Source: Gemmatimonadota bacterium (GTDB lineage: Bacteria > Gemmatimonadota > Gemmatimonadetes > Longimicrobiales > Gaopeijiaceae). Taken from it: a stretch of DNA of 18,565 nucleotides. This document shows, piece after piece, positions 7,740 to 13,694 of this stretch (its first letter is position 1; every line of letters starts with the position of its first letter). Made by a program: the position numbers and the translations under genes. The notes beneath the pieces are model-generated. The model did no database searches. It was not told the DNA's origin and saw only the letters and a program-made list of their open reading frames with translations. The DNA lies in the NCBI GenBank assembly GCA_003567615.1, contig PWZC01000210.1, positions 1 through 18,565 on the forward strand, given 5' to 3'.

Positions 7740-8587
7740 GCCTCCCCCTCCGTCGCCGCGGCCCGATCCGATCGGGGCTGGGCGGCCAGCAACCGGGCCA
7801 GGTGAGTTGGATCGGGAGCTCGGACGAGGGACTCGCCCACCAGCACCGCGTCGGCACCCATGGTCCCCAGCTCCGCTACCTGATCCGGGGTCGAGATCCC
7901 GCTCTCCGACACCAGGATGACCTCGGGGGGAACAAAGGGTGCGAGCCGGCTCGTCACCGCCAGATCGGCCCGGAAGGTGCGAAGATCCCGATTGTTGATG
8001 CCCACGATGCCGGCACCCGAGGTGAGGGCCCTCTCCAACTCGGTCTCGTCGTGGACCTCCACCAGGGCCGCCATCCCCAGGGACTCGGCCACCTCCCGGA
8101 GTTCGCGGAGCAACTCGTCCTCCAGGATCCGGACGATGAGGAGGACGGCATCGGCTCCGGCGGCCCGCGCCTCCGAGATCTGCACAGCATCGATGATGAA
8201 GTCCTTCCTGAGAACGGGGATACGTACCGCATCCCGGACGGCGCTCAGGTCGGAGAGCGATCCCTGGAAATAGTCTCCATCGGTGAGCACCGAAAGCGCC
8301 GCCGCCCCCCCCTCCTGGTACGCCAGGGCCTGCGTGACCGGGTCGAGATCGGAGCGGATGGCACCGGCCCCCGGCGAGCGGCGCTTGACCTCGGCGATGA
8401 GGCCCACGCAGCCATTGGCGCGGCGAAGGGCAACGCGGAAGTCCCGGGGTTCGGGCCTGTCCAGAGCCCGCTGGCGAAGGGTGTCGGCCTGCGGCCTCAG
8501 TTGCTCCAGTTCCCGGTGTTTCGTTTCCACGATCCGGGCCAGGATGTCCGGCATGGGCTCGGCGGGACGCTCCGGCGAGGTTGACAT
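7736..8587 (-). CDS. trpC: Indole-3-glycerol phosphate synthase
   Basis: The 283-residue enzyme closes the indole ring of CdRP to give indole-3-glycerol phosphate. Diagnostic segments are 'MPDILARIVETKHRELEQL' near the N-terminus, 'LIAEVKRRSPGAG' with the catalytic lysine, 'PVLRKDFIIDAVQI', 'VGINNRDLRTF' and 'LVSESGI'. The ATG start has a strong AAGGAGG about ten bases upstream, so it is well placed. It opens the trpC-trpF-trpB overlap chain. Upstream lies a 124-base divergent region shared with lexA, with a candidate minus-strand promoter. A monofunctional TrpC, not fused to TrpF, is the common state outside enterobacteria. Confidence 0.97.
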   Translation of the reverse strand: MSTSPERPAEPMPDILARIVETKHRELEQLRPQADTLRQRALDRPEPRDFRVALRRANGCVGLIAEVKRRSPGAGAIRSDLDPVTQALAYQEGGAAALSVLTDGDYFQGSLSDLSAVRDAVRIPVLRKDFIIDAVQISEARAAGADAVLLIVRILEDELLRELREVAESLGMAALVEVHDETELERALTSGAGIVGINNRDLRTFRADLAVTSRLAPFVPPEVILVSESGISTPDQVAELGTMGADAVLVGESLVRAPDPTHLARLLAAQPRSDRAAATEGEA

Positions 8588-8602
8588 CGGTGAAGGACCT
8601 CC

Positions 8603-8648
8603 TTGCGTGGCTCGAGGGATTCGACGTATCTTCGGTTCGGATTATCTT
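8603..8648 (+). promoter_or_regulatory. Candidate lexA promoter region
   Basis: Two weak sigma-70-like arrangements can be drawn: TTGCGT (8603) with TATCTT (8627) at 18-base spacing, or TTCGAC (8620) with TATCTT (8643) at 17-base spacing. Both use a TATCTT that is part of the tandem repeat, so operator and promoter would coincide. Which one is used cannot be decided from sequence. Confidence 0.3.
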
Positions 8649-8656
8649 CGGGTTCG
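8627..8656. repeat. Tandem direct repeat in the lexA/trpC divergent promoter region (candidate operator)
   Basis: TATCTTCGGTTCG (8627-8639) is followed sixteen bases later by TATCTTCGGGTTCG (8643-8656). The first nine bases are identical and the following TTCG is shifted by one base. The element lies in the middle of the 124-base gap between the divergent lexA and trpC genes and overlaps candidate -10 boxes of both directions. LexA often represses its own gene from such a site, and direct-repeat LexA boxes are known in some phyla, so a LexA operator is a reasonable inference; it is not proven here. Confidence 0.45.
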
Positions 8657-8670
8657 TGCCAGGCCTCCAA
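8641..8670 (-). promoter_or_regulatory. Candidate sigma-70 promoter for trpCFB
   Basis: On the minus strand TTGGAG (8670-8665) is followed after 18 bases by GATAAT (8646-8641). Transcription would begin near 8634, about 47 bases before the trpC ATG. The -10 box is embedded in the tandem repeat, so a protein binding there could control trpC as well as lexA. It was found by eye from consensus similarity only. Confidence 0.4.
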
Positions 8671-8711
8671 CGGCCCGGACCCTCTCCCCAGCTCCGGAGG
8701 AAGGACATCCC

Positions 8712-9320
8712 ATGGCGCTCACGAAGCGGCAGAAGCTGATCCTGGATTACATCGAAGGCTATATCACGGACCACGGGTACGCCCCGAGCTTCGAGGAGAT
8801 CGCCGGAGCCTTCGGGTACACATCGCTGGCTACCGTCCACGAACACGTAAGCAATCTGGAGCGGAAGGGCTACATCAGGAAGGCGTTCAATCAGAGCCGG
8901 TCCATCGAGTTGGTGCGGCGGGACGCCTTCCCGGGGGCCGTCGAACTCCCCCTGCTGGGAGAGGTGGCCGCCGGTCAGCCCATCGAGGCGGTCCCGGACA
9001 CGGAGACGGTGCTGGTGCCGCCGGACCTTCTCCGGAAGAAGGGTGAGAACTATGTCCTGCGGGTCGTGGGCAACTCCATGATCGACGAGCAGATCCGGGA
9101 CGGGGACTACATCATCGTGAACAGCCGACCCACCGCCGAGGACGGCGAAATGGTCGTGGCCCTGGTGGGCGGGGAGTCGGCGACGGTGAAGAAGCTCTAC
9201 CGGGAGCGGGATGGCCGGGGGCGGCTGCAGCCGGCCAACGAAACCCTTTCGCCCATCTTCGTGGACGCTGACGATCTGACCGTTCAGGGGATCGTGGTGG
9301 GCGTCATTCGGAGGTACTGA
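8712..9320 (+). CDS. lexA: LexA repressor (SOS regulator, self-cleaving)
   Basis: The 202-residue protein represses DNA-damage genes and cleaves itself when RecA filaments form. The N-terminus is a winged helix-turn-helix (residues 1-66: 'LTKRQKLILDYI', 'APSFEEIAGAFGYTSLATVH', 'LERKGYIRK'). The C-terminal S24 peptidase domain has the cleavage site Ala87-Gly88 in 'LLGEVAAGQPIEA', nucleophile Ser122 in 'VVGNSMID' and base Lys160 in 'ATVKK'. All catalytic elements are present, so it should be functional. The ATG is preceded by GGAGGAAGG; the frame is open further upstream but lacks conserved sequence there. It lies inverted between trpD and trpC. Its recognition helix (TSLATVHEHV) differs from that of E. 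coli, so a different operator sequence is expected. Confidence 0.97.
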   Translation: MALTKRQKLILDYIEGYITDHGYAPSFEEIAGAFGYTSLATVHEHVSNLERKGYIRKAFNQSRSIELVRRDAFPGAVELPLLGEVAAGQPIEAVPDTETVLVPPDLLRKKGENYVLRVVGNSMIDEQIRDGDYIIVNSRPTAEDGEMVVALVGGESATVKKLYRERDGRGRLQPANETLSPIFVDADDLTVQGIVVGVIRRY

Positions 9321-9323
9321 TCC

Positions 9324-9590
9324 ATGCGCACCACCTTTCTCGTGGGCACCACGACCCGGAAGAGCACGCGGTACCTCCTGGTGGGTCGAAGCCAGAAGGC
9401 GCCGTTCCCCGGACCCTGGCGACTCCAGGCGGTGATCCGGAACAACGAAGCTTCCGGCGGTCAGTCGCCGGCTGCCACCCGGGACGCCTCCACCAGCGCT
9501 TCCAGGGTCCGGAGCGCGGCTCCGCCGTCCACCGCCTCCGTCGCCTGGCGCACGGCGTCTGCCAAGGTCTCCGCTCGACCGGCGACGTAG
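9324..9590 (+). CDS. Possible small protein downstream of lexA (doubtful)
   Basis: An 88-codon frame starts with ATG three bases after the lexA stop. GGAGG (9310-9314) lies nine bases upstream, an ideal ribosome-binding distance, although those bases also encode the end of LexA. The first 45 codons lie in the gap between lexA and trpD and have the G/C-rich third positions of neighbouring genes; the rest runs antisense through the 3' end of trpD. I recognise no domain. The N-terminal part is basic ('TTTRKSTRYLLVGRSQK'). It could be a small coupled protein or a chance frame in GC-rich DNA. Confidence 0.25.
   Translation: MRTTFLVGTTTRKSTRYLLVGRSQKAPFPGPWRLQAVIRNNEASGGQSPAATRDASTSASRVRSAAPPSTASVAWRTASAKVSARPAT
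9454..9471 (-). terminator. GC-rich hairpin at the trpD stop (weak terminator candidate)
   Basis: CCGGCG (9454-9459) and CGCCGG (9466-9471) form a perfect six-base stem around a six-base loop that contains part of the trpD stop. On the minus strand it is followed by AAGCTTCGTTGTT, only moderately T-rich; on the plus strand no T run follows. It sits between the convergent lexA and trpD genes, where a terminator is expected, but the missing T tract keeps confidence low. Confidence 0.3.
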
Positions 9591-10510
9591 AGGGCCGCCG
9601 CAGCGTTCAGGAGGACAAAGGTACGAGCGCCGCCCGTGTCGAGCCCTGCCAGGACAGACCGGATCCGGGATGCGTTCTCGGACGGTTCCCCGCCGGCGAT
9701 CTCCTCGGGCGTGGCAATGGGTAGACCCAGGTCCTCGGGCCGGACCGTGTAGCGGTCCAGGGCTCCGTCCCGAAGCTCCACCACCTCCGTATCCCCAAGG
9801 GGACTCAGTTCATCGAGTCCTGCCCGGCCGTGTACCACCATGGCCCGGTGATGCTCCAGGGTTCGAAGCGCCTCCCCCACCAGGGGCAGCAGTTCCGGAT
9901 CTGCCACGCCCACCACCTGCCGGCGCACACCGGCCGGATTGGTGAGGGGACCCAGGAGGTTCATGATGGTGGGGATCGCCAGTTCCCGACGAACGGGACC
10001 GACATGGCGCATGGCAGGGGGCAGGAGGGGCGCGAACATGAATACGATCCCCGCCTGTTCCAGGACCTGGGACATGGCTTCGGGAGAGAGCTGGATCCGG
10101 ACGCCCAGCGCCTCCAGGACGTCCGCGCTACCGCTCCGGGAGGTGAAGGAACGGTTGCCGTGCTTCGCCACGGGCACCCCGGCCCCCGCCGCCACCAGGG
10201 CGGCGGCGGTGGAGACGTTGAAGGTGGAGACCTTGCCTCCGCCGGTCCCGCAGGTGTCCACGAGTTCGTCGGTCCGCCCGGAGGACACCGGGATCATGGC
10301 GCGCCGAAGGGCCCGGACCCCTCCGGCCACCTCGGAGGGGGCATGCCCGCGCGCCCGGAGGCCCATGAGGAGGGCCGCCATCTGTACCGGGCTGGCGCGC
10401 CCGGCCATTACCGTGTCGAAGGCCGCCTCGGCCTCGTCGGCGCTAAGGATCTGGCCATGGGCAATGCGAGACAGGATGTCGGGGAGGGAAGACAAAGCTG
10501 ATTCGGTCAT
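9461..10510 (-). CDS. trpD: Anthranilate phosphoribosyltransferase
   Basis: The 349-residue enzyme joins anthranilate with PRPP in the second committed step of tryptophan synthesis. The N-terminal helical part ('ILSADEAEAAFDTVMAGRASPVQ') precedes the PRPP-binding motif 'DTCGTGGGKVSTFNVSTAAA'; 'VAKHGNRSFTSRSGSADVLEALG', 'GPLTNPAG' and 'VVHGRAGLDELSP' follow. The motif reads GTGGG where many relatives have GTGGD. I chose the ATG at 10510 because homologues begin close to 'LPDILSRI'; the frame is open up to a TTG at 10600 but with unconserved sequence. It is monofunctional, not fused to TrpG. It is on the same strand as trpCFB but separated from it by lexA, so it probably has its own promoter. 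Confidence 0.96.
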   Translation of the reverse strand: MTESALSSLPDILSRIAHGQILSADEAEAAFDTVMAGRASPVQMAALLMGLRARGHAPSEVAGGVRALRRAMIPVSSGRTDELVDTCGTGGGKVSTFNVSTAAALVAAGAGVPVAKHGNRSFTSRSGSADVLEALGVRIQLSPEAMSQVLEQAGIVFMFAPLLPPAMRHVGPVRRELAIPTIMNLLGPLTNPAGVRRQVVGVADPELLPLVGEALRTLEHHRAMVVHGRAGLDELSPLGDTEVVELRDGALDRYTVRPEDLGLPIATPEEIAGGEPSENASRIRSVLAGLDTGGARTFVLLNAAAALYVAGRAETLADAVRQATEAVDGGAALRTLEALVEASRVAAGD

Positions 10511-10553
10511 GGACGAAGCGGAGAAAGAGGCCGGGCAGGCAAGACGGGTTACG

Positions 10554-10563
10554 GTTCCGGAAC
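10554..10563. promoter_or_regulatory. Palindrome at the predicted trpD transcription start
   Basis: GTTCCGGAAC is a perfect ten-base palindrome located just downstream of the predicted trpD -10 box, where a repressor could bind. It is short enough to occur by chance in a GC-rich gap, and no second copy was found in this promoter region. Confidence 0.2.
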
Positions 10564-10570
10564 GCGACGG

Positions 10571-10600
10571 ACCATACAATTCGCGCCTTCCCCGGGTCAA
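10571..10600 (-). promoter_or_regulatory. Candidate sigma-70 promoter for trpD
   Basis: On the minus strand TTGACC (10600-10595) and TATGGT (10576-10571) are separated by 18 bases. The start point would fall near 10564, giving a leader of about 54 bases before the trpD ATG. No leader peptide with tryptophan codons and no attenuator hairpin pair was found in that leader. Confidence 0.5.
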
Positions 10601-10609
10601 CCGGCACCA

Positions 10610-10637
10610 TTGACGCCCCCCGACCGGTGGCTACCTT
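10610..10637 (+). promoter_or_regulatory. Candidate sigma-70 promoter for truA, predicted leaderless
   Basis: TTGACG (10610-10615) and TACCTT (10632-10637) are 16 bases apart. The truA GTG begins only six bases after the -10 box, exactly where transcription would start, so the mRNA would have no leader. No Shine-Dalgarno precedes the GTG, which agrees. The trpD promoter lies back to back with it, the two -35 boxes being nine bases apart. Confidence 0.5.
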
Positions 10638-10643
10638 TTCCCC

Positions 10644-11522
10644 GTGTCCGACCTCACTCGATTCGCCCTCCGGATCCACTACGATGGATCCGCTTTCCAC
10701 GGCTGGCAGCTTCAGGCCCGGGAGCGGACCGTCCAGGGCGAGGTGGAGGCCGTCCTGCAGCGCATCACCGGAGCGCGCCGCCCGGTGGTGGCTTCCGGCC
10801 GAACCGACCGAGGGGTCCATGCGGATGGCCAGGTTGCCTCGGTGGACATTCCCGCCCCTCGCTGGACTGCCGAGAAGCTGCGGCGGTCCCTCAACGCACT
10901 CCTTCCCCGGGAGGTTTGGATCGAGCGGGTGTGGCGTGTCTCGCGCACCTTCCACCCGCGGTTCGACGCCCGGCGGCGTACCTACCTCTACCGACTGGGA
11001 CTGGAACACAAGGCCGGATCCCCCTTCCACCGTGCCTGGTGCTGGGATGTCTCGGCCGACCGGCCTCAGGAAGCCCTCCTCCGGGAAGGAGCGGACGCCA
11101 TCCCCGGCGATCGATCCTTTCGCCGTTTCGCCAAGGCCGGTCAGCCTGAACGGGGTGAGCGCTGCCGGGTCCATGCCGCACGATGGGAGGAATGGGACGG
11201 ACCCGGAATCCAGTTCCGCATCACCGCCGACCGCTACCTCCATCATATGGTCCGTTACCTTGTAGGTACCCTGGTGGAGGTGGGGCAGGAGCGTCGGCCC
11301 CTGCGGGATCTGGTGGAGCTTCTCCAGAATCCCGACACTCCCCTTCGCACCTCGCCACCGGCACCACCGGAGGGGCTCTTCCTGCACCGGGTGGAGTACG
11401 AAAAGGACTTGTTCCAAGACGCCGATGATCGGGATCCCCCGGGACCCGTTTCCGAATCCCACCCGGGTCCGGCCCTGGGGCCGACCCGATCCTGCGAACC
11501 GAACGTTCCGGAGAACGAATGA
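10644..11522 (+). CDS. truA: tRNA pseudouridine(38-40) synthase
   Basis: The 292-residue enzyme isomerises uridines at positions 38-40 of the tRNA anticodon stem-loop. The N-terminus 'RFALRIHYDGSAFHGWQLQ' is typical; the catalytic aspartate is Asp55 in 'VASGRTDRGVHADGQVA'. Later motifs are 'LNALLPREVWI', 'FHPRFDARRRTYLYRL' and 'HHMVRYLVGTLVEVG'. The family core ends at 'GLFLHRVEYEKD' (about residue 252), after which some 40 residues of Pro/Glu/Asp-rich tail of unknown use follow. The GTG start is supported by position relative to the conserved N-terminus, although no ribosome site is seen. Its stop overlaps the start of tal as ATGA. It heads the plus-strand gene series. Confidence 0.95.
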   Translation: MSDLTRFALRIHYDGSAFHGWQLQARERTVQGEVEAVLQRITGARRPVVASGRTDRGVHADGQVASVDIPAPRWTAEKLRRSLNALLPREVWIERVWRVSRTFHPRFDARRRTYLYRLGLEHKAGSPFHRAWCWDVSADRPQEALLREGADAIPGDRSFRRFAKAGQPERGERCRVHAARWEEWDGPGIQFRITADRYLHHMVRYLVGTLVEVGQERRPLRDLVELLQNPDTPLRTSPPAPPEGLFLHRVEYEKDLFQDADDRDPPGPVSESHPGPALGPTRSCEPNVPENE

Positions 11523-12175
11523 AGATCTTCCTGGATACTGCGGACACCGCTGAGATCCGCCGCGCGGCCTCCGCCGGTCTCATCGATGGCATCACCACGA
11601 ACCCGTCGCTCCTCGCCACCGCTGTGACCGATCGGTCGCCGACGGAGGTCCTCCTCGAGATCTGCGAGACGGTGGACGGACCGGTATCCGCCGAGGTCGT
11701 GGCCACGGACCTCGAGGGAATGGTCACGGAGGGGCGCCGCCTGGCCGGGCTTCACGACAACATCGTGGTGAAGGTTCCGCTGACGGAAGACGGGCTCCGG
11801 GCGTGCCGGACCTTCCATGCCGAGGGAATTCGGATCAACGTCACCCTCTGCTTCTCCGCCGTTCAGGCAGCCCTGGCCGCCAAGGCGGGTGCCACCTACA
11901 TCTCGCCCTTCGTGGGACGGCTGGACGATGTGGGGCACGACGGGATGGAGCTGGTGGCGGAAATCCGTGAGATCTACGACATCTACGGATTCGAGACCGA
12001 GGTGCTGGCCGCTTCCCTGCGTCACCCGCAGCACGTCCTGCAGGCCATGCTCATGGGTGCGGATTGTGGAACACTCCCGCCCAAGGTCCTGCACCAACTC
12101 CTCAAGCATCCCCTCACCGACAAGGGCCTCGACGCCTTCCTGGCCGACTGGAAGGCCGGCGGCGGCGAAATCTGA
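11519..12175 (+). CDS. tal: Transaldolase, small TalC-type
   Basis: The 218-residue TIM-barrel enzyme belongs to the transaldolase/fructose-6-phosphate aldolase family ('MKIFLDTADTAEIRRA', 'DGITTNPSLL'). The Schiff-base lysine is Lys85 in 'NIVVKVPLTEDG'. Two positions tell the subgroups apart: Glu59 ('PVSAEVVATD', Gln in FSA) and Phe131 ('YISPFVGRLDD', Tyr in FSA). Both are of the transaldolase type, so dihydroxyacetone transfer between sedoheptulose 7-phosphate and glyceraldehyde 3-phosphate is the likelier role. That would feed ribose 5-phosphate for the purine and tryptophan (PRPP) pathways coded nearby. GGAG lies five bases before the ATG, which overlaps the truA stop. Confidence 0.95.
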   Translation: MKIFLDTADTAEIRRAASAGLIDGITTNPSLLATAVTDRSPTEVLLEICETVDGPVSAEVVATDLEGMVTEGRRLAGLHDNIVVKVPLTEDGLRACRTFHAEGIRINVTLCFSAVQAALAAKAGATYISPFVGRLDDVGHDGMELVAEIREIYDIYGFETEVLAASLRHPQHVLQAMLMGADCGTLPPKVLHQLLKHPLTDKGLDAFLADWKAGGGEI

Positions 12176-12196
12176 GGCCAGGCCCGGACCTCGACC

Positions 12197-13630
12197 ATGG
12201 GTAGACCCCACCGCATGCGGACCTTGATGACGGCCACCTCCCTCCGCTCCTGGGGAATGGCGCTCACCCTGCTGGCACTCTCCTCGGCCGGGTGCCTCAC
12301 CGATGGTGGGGCCCTTGAAGCGCCCGCCGACGTCGAGCGCTCCCGGGAGACGGCCATCGTGCTGGCCGCCGAGCGGGTGTCACCCTCGGTGGTGACGGTG
12401 AATGTGATCCGGACCCGGCAGGTTCGGGTCAGGGACCCGTTCGATGATTTCTTCGGGGGATTCTTCGGGCCGCCGCAGGGCAGGACCCAGGCCCAGCGGG
12501 TGCCTTCGCTGGGTTCCGGGTTCGTGGTGGATCCACAGGGCATCATCCTCACCAACGACCATGTGGTGCGGGGTGCGGAGCGGATCCTGGTGAGCCTCCC
12601 CGACGGTCGGGACGTACCGGCGACCCTTATCGGCACCGACGAGGCTACGGACATCGCCGTCCTCCAGGCCGACCTCCCCGATCTTCCGGTGGCCCCGCTG
12701 GGGTCTACCCATGACCTCCGGATCGGAGAGTGGGTGGTGGCCTTCGGAAACCCCTTCGGAAATCTCATCTCCAACCCGGAGCCCACCGCCACGGTGGGTG
12801 TCATCTCGGCGCTGGGCCGCCATGTGGTCCCGTCCCGCGAGGACCGGGGGTTCTACCTGGGCATGATCCAGACCGATGCTGCCATCAATCCCGGAAACTC
12901 AGGCGGTCCCCTGGTGAACGCCCTCGGCGAGGTCGTGGGCATGAACGCCTCCATCTTCTCACGAGGCGGGGGGAGCGAGGGGATCGGCTTTGCCATTCCC
13001 ATCGAACGGGTTCTCCGGATCGCGGAGGACCTCCTGGATCATGGAGAGGTCCGTCGGGCGTGGGTCGGCCTCGACGTGGAGCCGGAGGAGGCCGATGAGT
13101 TCGGACGGACCCGGGGCGTCCGGGTGAGCCGGGTCAGCGAGGGCTCGCCTGCAGCCCGGGCCGGCCTGCGGGTCGGCGACCGGATGGTGGCGGCCAACGA
13201 CCGGCGTCTTGTCTCGCCCCTGGATTTCGAGGCCCTCCTCCTGGACCTCCGCGCCGGCGACGCCATCGACGTCCGGATCGATGGCCGCAGCACCGTCGAC
13301 CGGATCGAAGCCCAGGAATTCCCCTCCCTGCCGGCGGAGCGGGTCACCGTCCTCCGGGACCTGGAGGTGGTGACGCTCACGGCCGCCGCCAGGGATGAGC
13401 GCGGGGTGGGGAGTGAATCCGGTGCCCTGGTGACGGGGATTTCCGGGGAACTGCAGCGGATTCTCGGACTTCGGGAGGGTGACGTCATCGTGGGAATCAA
13501 CCGGCAACGGGTTGAGAGCGCCGAGGAGTTGGCCGACGTTCTTTCCGGCATTCCCTCCCGGTCGCGGGTACAATTCATCTACGAGCGGAACCGGGGGTTC
13601 AGCTCCACAACCTTCGTCCTCGGACGCTGA
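12197..13630 (+). CDS. HtrA/DegP-type serine protease with two PDZ domains
   Basis: This 477-residue envelope protease degrades or refolds damaged exported proteins. Residues 1-33 form an export signal ending in 'LALSSAGC', a possible but imperfect lipobox (Cys33), so a lipid anchor is uncertain. The trypsin-like domain has His122 ('LTNDHVV'), Asp152 ('EATDIAVL') and Ser235 ('NPGNSGGPLV'), a full triad. A Phe/Gly-rich loop 'DPFDDFFGGFFGPP' resembles the LA loop of DegP. PDZ1 spans about 275-365 and PDZ2 about 385-475. Overall it is DegP/DegQ-like. It starts 21 bases after tal without a strong ribosome site; Met7 or Met11 are alternative starts. Its place between tal and purB suggests cotranscription rather than shared function. 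Confidence 0.93.
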   Translation: MGRPHRMRTLMTATSLRSWGMALTLLALSSAGCLTDGGALEAPADVERSRETAIVLAAERVSPSVVTVNVIRTRQVRVRDPFDDFFGGFFGPPQGRTQAQRVPSLGSGFVVDPQGIILTNDHVVRGAERILVSLPDGRDVPATLIGTDEATDIAVLQADLPDLPVAPLGSTHDLRIGEWVVAFGNPFGNLISNPEPTATVGVISALGRHVVPSREDRGFYLGMIQTDAAINPGNSGGPLVNALGEVVGMNASIFSRGGGSEGIGFAIPIERVLRIAEDLLDHGEVRRAWVGLDVEPEEADEFGRTRGVRVSRVSEGSPAARAGLRVGDRMVAANDRRLVSPLDFEALLLDLRAGDAIDVRIDGRSTVDRIEAQEFPSLPAERVTVLRDLEVVTLTAAARDERGVGSESGALVTGISGELQRILGLREGDVIVGINRQRVESAEELADVLSGIPSRSRVQFIYERNRGFSSTTFVLGR

Positions 13631-13660
13631 GTCCTCGGAAGCCGAGTCCCTGGACCGTCC
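13616..13660 (+). repeat. Imperfect 15-base tandem repeat at the end of htrA
   Basis: GTCCTCGGACGCTGA (13616-13630, containing the htrA stop) is followed directly by GTCCTCGGAAGCCGA (13631-13645, 13 of 15 identical) and a decayed third unit GTCCCTGGACCGTCC. It looks like a small slippage duplication across the stop codon and fills most of the htrA-purB gap. It also contains a weak CTCGG/CCGAG hairpin. Confidence 0.6.
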
Positions 13661-13694
13661 GTCCCGACCCTTGACCACTCCCATCCATTCCGGC

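Noticed and set aside
7030..7857. N-terminal extension of trpB
   Set aside because: It covers trpF in another frame, has no known motif and is Gly/Arg/Pro-rich; the ATG at 7029 fits the family start and the ATGA overlap.
8283..8711. Upstream extension of lexA
   Set aside because: It would run antisense through trpC and the promoter region; LexA similarity starts at the ATG at 8712, which has its own GGAGGAAGG.
7740..8846. Long minus-strand frame upstream of trpF
   Set aside because: It runs through trpC and the lexA region in another frame and has the Arg/Gly/Pro-rich composition of a shadow; TrpF similarity begins only at the GTG at 7739.
10511..10564. Tryptophan attenuator or T-box in the trpD leader
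   Set aside because: The leader is only about 54 bases; no leader peptide with Trp codons, no alternative hairpins and no T-box motif were found.
11501..11508. GAACGTTC palindrome as an SOS box
   Set aside because: It lacks the four-base spacer of the Gram-positive box and lies inside the 3' end of truA, not in a promoter.
11519..12175. Annotation as fructose-6-phosphate aldolase
   Set aside because: Glu59 and Phe131 are the transaldolase-type residues.
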